A stretch of DNA of 55,720 nucleotides from a virus: IMG/VR virus record IMGVR_UViG_3300023181_000007, positions 1 to 55,720 of that record, one strand, 5' to 3'. The notes beneath the pieces were generated by a model. The model saw only the letters and a program-made list of their open reading frames with translations, made no database searches and was not told the DNA's origin. The position numbers were made by a program, and so were the translations under genes. This document shows positions 49,831 through 55,720 of this stretch, in pieces; the stretch's first letter is position 1; the number at the start of each line of letters is the position of its first letter.

Positions 49831-51102
49831 ATGAAGTACATTAAAATTAAAAATGATGGTATAATAGAGCCGGAGGCTTTACATCTAATGGGAGCATCTA
49901 CAAAAGTGGGTGATAGTTCTAAAATAGGCCAATTTGGTTCCGGCACGAAATACGCTTTGGCTTATCTTTTACGTAATAATTATGAAACCTTTATTTACGC
50001 AGGGTTAAACCCTATATCGGTTAATACACAACCTAAGAATTGGAAAGATAAAACATTTAACGTTATTTACATTGATGGCAAAGAAACGTCAATAACTACC
50101 GACATGGGTAAGGATTGGAGAATGTGGCAAGCTTTGAGAGAGATATATTGTAACGCAATAGATGAGGGCGGTGTTATAATGGAATTTGTGGCAGAAATGG
50201 CACCAAAAGAAAATGAAACTCATTTTTATATAGAAAACAAAGATGATGCGTTGAGCTTTACACAAAACTTCAATGATTATTTTTCTCAAAACAAAGAGGT
50301 TTTGTTTGAATGTGAGTTTGGCAGAATTCTAAAGAAAACAGGTGAAAAAGCGAACATATACAGAAAAGGAATAAAGTGTTTTGAAACAAACAAAACTAGT
50401 GTATTTGATTATGATTTCAATGATATACTCATAGACGAAAATAGGCTCGTAAGATATTTTTGGACCGTTGAGGAAAAGATTTGGCAATTAATATATCAAT
50501 GTGATAATAAAGATGTAATAATTGAAGCCTTAAGAGGTGCTAAAAATGAAAATTCTATTGAGGGCACTATATCTGAATATGCAAGCATTCAAAATAAAAT
50601 ATCTAATCAATTTAAAGAGGTGATTGATGAAAATGAATTAATGCCAAAGAGTTTTGATATTGATGATAATTCGGATGATAAAAGTATATACATGCCAACG
50701 CTTTTATTTAAAAACATTTATTCAGCAGCAGGAAAAGAAAGTTTCGCTAATGATTATACAATAAATGAAGATGGGACACTTTACAAATTAATTCCATCTA
50801 AAAACGAATACGATCTCAAAATAAATGAATGTTTGGAGTTTTTTGATAAACACAACTATTCTATTGACTTCCCTATTGAGATAGCTAAATTCGACAAATC
50901 GGGTGTTTTGGGTTGCGCTCATGAGGGATGTATTTTATTAAGCGAAAAGGCTTTTGATCAAAACATAAATGATTTATGTAATACTATAATTGAGGAGCAG
51001 ATTCATTTAAAGACAGGAGCAAAAGATAAAACAAGGGAATTCCAAACCGCAATAATTGATGAATTGCTTAATTATATGGTAACGCAAAGAGAAATATCTT
51101 AA
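49831..51102 (+). CDS. GHKL ATPase-like protein, possibly circularly permuted, with degenerate zincin C-terminus
   Basis: This 423-residue protein has, at residues 7-45, a G1-like NDGIIEPEALHLMGASTK followed by a G2-like KIGQFGSGTKYALAYLL as in Hsp90. Residues 101-115 hold an N-box-like ALREIYCNAIDEGG. In GHKL ATPases the N-box normally comes first, so the order is permuted. The C-terminus (about 385-415) has EEQIHLKTGAKDKTREFQ, like the H-E-x-x-H ... D tail found in related phage ATPases but with the first His replaced. Function unknown; ATP binding is probable. Confidence 0.6.
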   Translation: MKYIKIKNDGIIEPEALHLMGASTKVGDSSKIGQFGSGTKYALAYLLRNNYETFIYAGLNPISVNTQPKNWKDKTFNVIYIDGKETSITTDMGKDWRMWQALREIYCNAIDEGGVIMEFVAEMAPKENETHFYIENKDDALSFTQNFNDYFSQNKEVLFECEFGRILKKTGEKANIYRKGIKCFETNKTSVFDYDFNDILIDENRLVRYFWTVEEKIWQLIYQCDNKDVIIEALRGAKNENSIEGTISEYASIQNKISNQFKEVIDENELMPKSFDIDDNSDDKSIYMPTLLFKNIYSAAGKESFANDYTINEDGTLYKLIPSKNEYDLKINECLEFFDKHNYSIDFPIEIAKFDKSGVLGCAHEGCILLSEKAFDQNINDLCNTIIEEQIHLKTGAKDKTREFQTAIIDELLNYMVTQREIS

Positions 51103-51104
51103 TA

Positions 51105-51314
51105 ATGAAAAACACGCTAAAAGATTGGCCGGATATACGGGATGGTACACGCGGACTTAGATCAATAGATGTTTTGATTTACATTAAAAAAATTGATCAA
51201 CATTTTATTGGTTGGTTTGACTTTTCAGAAATGAAATGGAAAACAGATAGCGGAGAGATTTTATATAAAGGTTTCCGTTGGCGAAAACTAGATTTAAAAA
51301 CAGATAAATATTAA
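51105..51314 (+). CDS. Hypothetical small protein
   Basis: This 69-residue protein rich in Trp and Lys lies between the GHKL-like and DnaQ genes with gaps of 2-3 bases. It is not recognised. Confidence 0.55.
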   Translation: MKNTLKDWPDIRDGTRGLRSIDVLIYIKKIDQHFIGWFDFSEMKWKTDSGEILYKGFRWRKLDLKTDKY

Positions 51315-51317
51315 AAA

Positions 51318-52061
51318 ATGCAAATAAGTAAACCTATCGTTTTTTTCGACTTGGAGACTACGGGCAAAAACCCGGAGATTGATAGGATTGTTGAGATAGC
51401 AGTTATTAAAATAAACCTAGACGGGCAAAAAGAGGAAAAAAGGTATCTTTTAAATCCAAACATAGAAATACCTCCGGAGGCAACTTTGATACATGGCATA
51501 ACTAATGAAATGGTTGCAGACCGGCCAACGTTTAAACAAATATCAAAAGCCTTGTTTTCCTATCTTTCAGATTGTGACCTTGCCGGATATAATTCTGATC
51601 GTTTTGATATTCCTTTATTATCTACTGAATTTCAAAGAGTAGGTTTAATATATCCCAATCCCGGCACAAATCAAGTTGATGCATATAAACTATATACGTA
51701 TCATTACCCCAATACATTGGAGGCTGTATATGAGAGAATATTTGGAGATAAATTGGACGGAGCACATGGGGCACATGCCGACACAAATGCAACCGTAAAG
51801 ATTTTATTTCATTTGTTAGATAAATTCTATAGCGATGATGTAACACCTCAACAGCTTGATGATTTATTGCAGGGAGATAAAAAACGTGTAGACAATTCTC
51901 AAAAATTGTATCGTAATAGTGCCGGGGAGGTGTGTTGGGCATTTGGACCAAATAAAGATTCGCCGGTATTGAGTAACTTAGGTTTTTTAAATTGGGTATT
52001 GAGTAAAGATTTCCCGGAGGAAACTAAAGGGATATTAAGGCAGCTAATAATAAATTCCTAA
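51318..52061 (+). CDS. DnaQ-like 3'-5' exonuclease (DEDDh)
   Basis: This 247-residue protein has the exonuclease motifs IVFFDLETTG (Asp11, Glu13), LAGYNSDRFDIPLL (Exo II Asp) and HGAHADTNATVKIL (Exo III His and Asp). Residues 1-175 are the exonuclease; the C-terminal part of about 70 residues is a short extra domain common to stand-alone DnaQ family exonucleases. No polymerase is present in the genome, so it probably trims DNA or proofreads for the host enzyme. Confidence 0.85.
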   Translation: MQISKPIVFFDLETTGKNPEIDRIVEIAVIKINLDGQKEEKRYLLNPNIEIPPEATLIHGITNEMVADRPTFKQISKALFSYLSDCDLAGYNSDRFDIPLLSTEFQRVGLIYPNPGTNQVDAYKLYTYHYPNTLEAVYERIFGDKLDGAHGAHADTNATVKILFHLLDKFYSDDVTPQQLDDLLQGDKKRVDNSQKLYRNSAGEVCWAFGPNKDSPVLSNLGFLNWVLSKDFPEETKGILRQLIINS

Positions 52062-52062
52062 A

Positions 52063-52287
52063 ATGAAAGTCGTTTACAAATCTGAAAGCCCAACGCCAAA
52101 TAATAAAATTCATTATTATAAATGTGATCATTGTTCTAAGGAATTCGGATATGACGAAAATAATTGCGCTAATCAAATGGTTATGCCGCCGATTAAGGAA
52201 ATATTAAAAAACCCATACACAGCACACGAGAGTTATAAATATTGGTGCAAGGATTGTGTGATAGAATTAAAAATAAACCCGACTTAA
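52063..52287 (+). CDS. Small zinc-ribbon protein
   Basis: This 74-residue protein has CDHCSKEFG near residues 20-30 and WCKDCVIE near its end, a CxxC-CxxC zinc ribbon. It is the last gene of its unit; the terminator stem overlaps its stop codon. Confidence 0.65.
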   Translation: MKVVYKSESPTPNNKIHYYKCDHCSKEFGYDENNCANQMVMPPIKEILKNPYTAHESYKYWCKDCVIELKINPT

Positions 52288-52303
52288 ATAGTTGGGTTTT
52301 TTA
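52275..52303 (+). terminator. Intrinsic terminator
   Basis: AAACCCGACT (52275-52284) pairs with AGTTGGGTTT (52290-52299) with one G-T pair, and a T run follows. It overlaps the end of the previous gene. Confidence 0.8.
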
Positions 52304-52337
52304 TTTTAAAAATATTTTAAAAAATAATAATATATTA

Positions 52338-52369
52338 TTTGGTATAATAATAAAATATAATTACTTTTG
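52338..52369 (+). promoter_or_regulatory. Promoter of the last accessory unit
   Basis: TTTG (52338-52341), a 20-base spacer and TACTTTTG (52362-52369). Transcription should start near GTGGAATAACA (52374-52384), an 11-base perfect complement to the 5' end of the putative small RNA. Confidence 0.7.
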
Positions 52370-52395
52370 ATGAGTGGAATAACAAAATACAAAAC

Positions 52396-52794
52396 ATGAT
52401 ACCTGAAAAATTTACTGTAACAAAGGAGTATAAACATGAAAGTTATTGTTTGATACTTGATTGCATTGTTGTCATTAAAAAACATCTTCATAAATCACCG
52501 ATCATAGTAGATAGAAAGCTTGATAAGTTTTATAGAAGATTTGACATGCAAAGATTCACACTCGATATAGGTGATGATTCTAATTTTTATTTAGAAGTAA
52601 ATATAAAAGAGCAAAAGTTAACAATCTGTATTAAGATAGCTTTAAGGGGTATATCTCAACGTATTGCTTGCGTCATAGAATTGCCGGTAACTCAAATGAT
52701 TCATTATATAGGAGACGCTAATGAGATAGTTTTTGAGGAAATAGAAAGAGCTGAAAAAAACCTAAATAATCTCTTGGTATGCGATACAGAATAA
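52396..52794 (+). CDS. Hypothetical protein
   Basis: This 132-residue protein of alpha/beta character is not recognised. It is the first gene after the promoter and is followed by a small membrane protein that overlaps it by 16 bases. Confidence 0.65.
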   Translation: MIPEKFTVTKEYKHESYCLILDCIVVIKKHLHKSPIIVDRKLDKFYRRFDMQRFTLDIGDDSNFYLEVNIKEQKLTICIKIALRGISQRIACVIELPVTQMIHYIGDANEIVFEEIERAEKNLNNLLVCDTE

Positions 52795-52904
52795 AAAAAA
52801 GGTTCCGCTTATTTGTATTGCGTAATCGTGAAAAGATAGTTGTTGGAGGCATGTTGCTCGGTGTAGTAATAGCCTATTGTCTAATCAAACATTTTGTATC
52901 ATGA
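52779..52904 (+). CDS. Tiny basic membrane protein (41 aa)
   Basis: The frame MRYRIKKRFRLFVLRNREKI continues with a hydrophobic segment (VVGGMLLGVVIAYCLI, residues 21-36). A very basic head plus one membrane span is typical of small phage membrane peptides. It starts inside the previous gene. Confidence 0.55.
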   Translation: MRYRIKKRFRLFVLRNREKIVVGGMLLGVVIAYCLIKHFVS

Positions 52905-53068
52905 AATAGTTTTATCATTATCGTCTTACCGGTTCAAAGGCCGGAGCTACAACCAAAACAAATATTAATTTAATAAAGGCTTTATTTACCTTGGTGTTAT
53001 ACTAAAGTAGCTTTTTGATGAGGGGCGGGATGCCCTTAAAAACCTAAGACAAATCAAACTTAAATATT
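52905..53068 (+). other. Intergenic region with hairpins, no gene
   Basis: The 164 bases contain CCGG (52929-52932) pairing with CCGG (52941-52944) around TTCAAAGG, resembling the terminator loop of the small RNA at 38.5 kb but without a T run. A second hairpin is GGGC-GGGAT-GCCC (about 53023-53035). No promoter is certain. The stretch could be a structured leader of the next gene. Confidence 0.5.
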
Positions 53069-53284
53069 ATGGATAAATACACCCTAAATGATGTTAAACT
53101 AGACATCGAAATTGTAAAGAGGTCGATTGCTGACCCTGATAAGGCTCATTGTATAGAGGATCAAATAATGTACAGGTTTATAGAGTGTTTATCTATTGGC
53201 ATGTATGAAATTGATGAGGCTATAGAGATTGCAGCCTTAATTAAAGAATGCAACGAGTTACAATTCCCAAGGTACACATCTTAA
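53069..53284 (+). CDS. Hypothetical protein
   Basis: This 71-residue acidic helical protein with two cysteines is not recognised. Confidence 0.6.
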   Translation: MDKYTLNDVKLDIEIVKRSIADPDKAHCIEDQIMYRFIECLSIGMYEIDEAIEIAALIKECNELQFPRYTS

Positions 53285-53298
53285 AAAACATTTTTATC

Positions 53299-53604
53299 GT
53301 GGAAAATAAAAATCACAAAAGACCAATGAAAGTATTATATCAAATACTTTTAGAAACGGCTAAAGAAAAAGGATTTGGAGAGAATGGAATTTGTCAACTC
53401 ATAGGTAGGCTTCTCATAAAAAAACATTTTAATACCTATGAAGCTAATGCATTAATTTGTGATATTGACAATAACAAACCTGAAAGCTATAATCCTCATA
53501 ATGGTTATTTTTTCCCGGTTGGTAAAAATTACGAATTGAAAAGAATCAAATTAATAGAACAACGTTTAAACTTTTACAGCAATGAGCCAACCGCATTCAC
53601 CTGA
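53299..53604 (+). CDS. Hypothetical protein, GTG start in TTATCGTGGAA context
   Basis: The 101-residue product starts MENKNHKRPMKVLYQI from a GTG in TTATCGTGGAA (53294-53304), with AAAAACAT at 53284-53291. An upstream in-frame ATG at 53248 lies in the previous gene and is rejected; ATG at 53326 is another possibility. It overlaps the next gene by 23 bases. Function unknown. Confidence 0.6.
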   Translation: MENKNHKRPMKVLYQILLETAKEKGFGENGICQLIGRLLIKKHFNTYEANALICDIDNNKPESYNPHNGYFFPVGKNYELKRIKLIEQRLNFYSNEPTAFT

Positions 53605-53785
53605 AAAAATGGAGCAAGTATTAATTGACTTGGGGTTAGATGTAATATCGGCCGATAAAACAGTAATTGTATTTTGGTATAAAGGAAATAAAATACAATA
53701 TTTCATTAAATCACAATGGGCCTCCGGGAGAGGAATTGAGGACGGCCGGGGTTGGGATAGATTAATAAAACAGCTTCAAAGATGA
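53582..53785 (+). CDS. Hypothetical small protein
   Basis: This 67-residue protein contains KIQYFIKSQWASGRGIEDGR, glycine-rich and of phage type, but is not recognised. It overlaps both neighbours. Confidence 0.6.
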   Translation: MSQPHSPEKMEQVLIDLGLDVISADKTVIVFWYKGNKIQYFIKSQWASGRGIEDGRGWDRLIKQLQR

Positions 53786-53904
53786 TAAATCTCATATCTA
53801 AAGTAATCGAAAAGCTATTTGGATCATTCGTATTTTGTTTTGTATTGGCCGGACTTTTAATAATAATCCAATCAATAATACTTTTTATCAATGGAGATCA
53901 ATAA
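53782..53904 (+). CDS. Tiny membrane protein (40 aa)
   Basis: The frame MINLISKVIEKLFGSFVFCF and onward is mostly hydrophobic (residues 14-35) and begins in an ATGA overlap. It is probably a single-span membrane peptide. Confidence 0.55.
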   Translation: MINLISKVIEKLFGSFVFCFVLAGLLIIIQSIILFINGDQ

Positions 53905-54046
53905 TAAACCCAAATACAGGTTTGGAGACCTTACGGCAATTTTAATTCATTCTAAGGGCTTAAATGAGCGAATTAACCAAAGTGTAATAAATTATAACCT
54001 TAAAAAACAAAAAGATGCAAAAATCACAAGTTGTACAGTTATTTAA
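53891..54046 (+). CDS. Hypothetical small basic protein (51 aa)
   Basis: The frame MEINNKPKYRFGDLTAILIH and onward overlaps the previous gene by 14 bases and the next by 32. It is basic. The long overlap with the next gene makes it less certain. Confidence 0.45.
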   Translation: MEINNKPKYRFGDLTAILIHSKGLNERINQSVINYNLKKQKDAKITSCTVI

Positions 54047-54263
54047 TGATGAGCCGGCTATCATAGGCACCCAAGCTGTTGAATATGACGCAAACGAAAA
54101 TTGGTTAACCGTTACACACAACGGAGAAACATTTAACTTGAGTATGAGCAATTGGCAACAATTAGTTGGGCTAGTTAATCAATGCATAAACGAAAGCGGC
54201 CAAGACGATCAGCAAGACCCCGGAGACGAACATAATCCAAAACTAAAAGATGCCAAACTTTAA
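54015..54263 (+). CDS. Hypothetical protein
   Basis: This 82-residue protein has a central beta part (VEYDANENWLTVTHNGETFN) and an acidic, Gln- and Asp-rich tail. It is not recognised. Confidence 0.65.
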   Translation: MQKSQVVQLFNDEPAIIGTQAVEYDANENWLTVTHNGETFNLSMSNWQQLVGLVNQCINESGQDDQQDPGDEHNPKLKDAKL

Positions 54264-54594
54264 ACAAAAATTGTTAGTTCCGGAAAGCGGCCGGTTAACA
54301 AATATTGACATTGAGGATGCTAAATATTTTTTTAGCGTCTTGCATGAGTTGGGTTACATGAATGTTCAAAAAGAACCCTTTGATAAATTCAGCAGCAGAA
54401 AAATAATTGTTTGGGATGGTAATTGTAAAACGGTTTATTCAGCTAATAAGCAGCTAGGCAACTCTAACAGCTATTTAAACACTAAATATCCTTACATAAA
54501 ATTCAATGATTATTTTGAATTACTGCCTAACAAAAAGAAGTCAGAAAGCGAGTTAATAGAGCCGGTTAAATATTGGCAAGAGTATAATAATTAA
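54250..54594 (+). CDS. Hypothetical protein
   Basis: This 114-residue protein of alpha/beta type overlaps the previous gene by 14 bases. It is not recognised. Confidence 0.6.
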   Translation: MPNFKQKLLVPESGRLTNIDIEDAKYFFSVLHELGYMNVQKEPFDKFSSRKIIVWDGNCKTVYSANKQLGNSNSYLNTKYPYIKFNDYFELLPNKKKSESELIEPVKYWQEYNN

Positions 54595-54608
54595 AAATCA
54601 AATAAATC

Positions 54609-55415
54609 ATGAAAATAAGATATACACAAGAAGGAAAAAAAGTGATTGTAATAGAAAAACTAAACTCATCAGAATGGATAGTTCAGGAAATATTTATCAT
54701 TGATAACAAGGAAACGCCTAGCGGCGAAAAGTTCACGGTTAAAGTTTTGCATAATGCCCCCGCAATATCTTGGCAAGAGAAAAAACTAAATGAAGCTAAG
54801 TTAATGTATGACCGTGATTATAAAGACATAGAAGATCAAAGGGATAAAATGCACAAGAAATGGAGGTATGAGTCAAAGATTTTAAAAGATACCTTGGCAA
54901 GTATTATAAAACTAAAATCAGCTTTAAATCCTGACGATTTTGAACGGCTTATTAATGTTGTTTCCGGTAATGTAACTCATGTTGTTAAATATGGTAGTTA
55001 TGACGGATTTGATATTATTCCTTTTACCGAAGCTATAGAATACCGTGATACATACGATAGCGATATAAAATTACTTACTGTTTACGGAAATACAGAGGGA
55101 AAACTAACTTATAGGATTAACCAATATAAAGACGGAAGTGGCTCAAGTAACACATTTGTAGTGCCTTTTACTTCTTATAAAGAGGCTTTGGATTTTGTGA
55201 AAAATGAATTAATACCAAGCTATACGGATTTAAATGAGTATAAAATTAATTCAGCAACTAAATATAAAATAAAACTCCCAAAACAAATGTTGGCTGCATA
55301 TTACGAAAGTAAATTGAAATCGGCCAACTCAACAATTGAAGTTAATAAAAAGAACTTGTTGAACGCCAAGAAAAACCTATCAAGCATTAAACGCGATATT
55401 AAAAAATACAGTTGA
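54609..55415 (+). CDS. Hypothetical coiled-coil protein
   Basis: This 268-residue protein has a beta-rich N-terminal domain, a highly charged helix (about residues 60-95), a middle domain and a C-terminal coiled coil (about 225-268). The function is not recognised. The next gene starts 2 bases after it. Confidence 0.65.
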   Translation: MKIRYTQEGKKVIVIEKLNSSEWIVQEIFIIDNKETPSGEKFTVKVLHNAPAISWQEKKLNEAKLMYDRDYKDIEDQRDKMHKKWRYESKILKDTLASIIKLKSALNPDDFERLINVVSGNVTHVVKYGSYDGFDIIPFTEAIEYRDTYDSDIKLLTVYGNTEGKLTYRINQYKDGSGSSNTFVVPFTSYKEALDFVKNELIPSYTDLNEYKINSATKYKIKLPKQMLAAYYESKLKSANSTIEVNKKNLLNAKKNLSSIKRDIKKYS

Positions 55416-55417
55416 TC

Positions 55418-55591
55418 ATGGAAAACTTAAAACAATCACTTTTAGAACAAATGGCAGATTGGTTAGATTCAGGTAATACGCAATTAGAAATGAATCTATC
55501 AGGAATGCAAGATCATGAGGATTTACATTTAAAAATGGCGGATGCAGCGTTTGAAGTGTTTTTGCAGGAAACTACAAAAGGCAAAGTCTAA
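55418..55591 (+). CDS. Hypothetical small acidic protein (57 aa)
   Basis: The frame MENLKQSLLEQMADWLDSGN and onward is acidic and helical. Its ATG lies in ATCATGGAAAAC, which resembles the TCGTGGAAAA start context elsewhere but with ATG. It is the last complete gene before the circular junction; the gene at 35 follows it on the circle. Confidence 0.6.
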   Translation: MENLKQSLLEQMADWLDSGNTQLEMNLSGMQDHEDLHLKMADAAFEVFLQETTKGKV

Positions 55592-55593
55592 AA

Positions 55594-55720
55594 CCATCGA
55601 ATTCGAGGGAATTAAAAATAAAAAAAAATGGAAAAACTAACATTAGAAAACTTTTTGCTATATATACCTTATGGCTTAGGAATAGGGAATAAAACGCTAA
55701 AAGGAGATTTAGCATCTGTC
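55594..55720. repeat. Terminal direct repeat, right copy
   Basis: Identical to bases 1-127. The ATG at 55628 restarts the first gene of the window and runs off the end, so it is not a separate gene. Confidence 0.95.

Noticed and set aside
52862-52955. tRNA-like 3' end (CCGG TTCAAAGG CCGG, AGCTACA, A, CCA) with a partial TGTAGTA acceptor match
   Set aside because: The T-loop has eight bases on a four-pair stem, no good D-arm or anticodon arm of correct spacing can be drawn, and the 5' part lies in a small gene.
1-55720. CRISPR array, insertion sequence or transposase
   Set aside because: No regular spaced repeats, no DDE or HUH transposase motif and no terminal inverted repeats were noticed by eye.

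Overview
The window is the complete genome of a tailed phage (siphovirus-like) of a Bacteroidota host, most likely a member of the Flavobacteriia. The last 127 bases repeat the first 127 exactly, so the sequence closes into a circle of 55,593 unique bases. All roughly 95 genes lie on the + strand, tightly packed and often overlapping by 1-20 bases. Host evidence: AT-rich DNA; promoters of the Bacteroidota type (TTG/TTTG, a spacer of about 18-21 bases, then TAnnTTTG); A-rich leaders without clear Shine-Dalgarno sites; signal peptides ending in AQ or SQ; a lipoprotein with a Bacteroidota-type surface-export signal; a DUF3127-type single-strand-binding protein; and a SprB-like repeat in a tail protein.

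Layout. 1-3.2 kb: end of an accessory operon, including two tandem paralogues and a secreted protein. 3.2-3.9 kb: terminase small subunit, with its own promoter-like box and terminator. 3.9-9.7 kb: an accessory island of about 18 small genes separating the two terminase genes; it holds a surface lipoprotein, an HTH protein, a putative HEAVH zincin and a PD-(D/E)XK nuclease-like protein. 9.7-12.7 kb: terminase large subunit and portal. 12.7-15.7 kb: a cassette with its own promoter and terminator coding for a secreted beta-barrel-like protein and small membrane proteins. 15.7-35.1 kb: scaffold, capsid, connectors, tail tube, tape measure, baseplate-like proteins and tail fibre. 35.1-38.3 kb: lysis genes (holin-like, spanin-like, GH108 endolysin). 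38.3-47.1 kb: replication and recombination (Sak4-like ATPase, YqaJ-like exonuclease, replication initiator, DnaC-like loader, RuvC-like resolvase, NinG/HNH-like protein, DUF3127 SSB). 47.1-55.6 kb: accessory genes including a Dam-type methyltransferase, a possibly permuted GHKL ATPase, a DnaQ-type exonuclease and many small unknowns.

Most striking observation: at 38.45-38.53 kb a well-formed promoter drives only about 70 bases that end in an intrinsic terminator and contain no gene. The predicted short RNA would begin with a hairpin, GTTAT-TCCACG-ATAAC. Its loop and 3' stem arm are complementary to a TATCGTGGAA motif that contains the GTG start codon of seven phage genes and lies just before the ATG of an eighth. 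A second segment of the RNA, ATGTTTTT, is complementary to the AAAAACAT found just upstream of most of these starts, in the order needed for two-part antisense pairing. This suggests a phage small RNA controlling translation of a set of accessory and early genes. A DNA-binding protein that recognises the same motif is the main alternative.

No integrase, lysogeny repressor, DNA polymerase, tRNA or CRISPR was recognised. The phage therefore looks strictly lytic or extrachromosomal and dependent on the host replisome. All functions are read from sequence patterns by eye; no database search, RNA folding or structure prediction was run.
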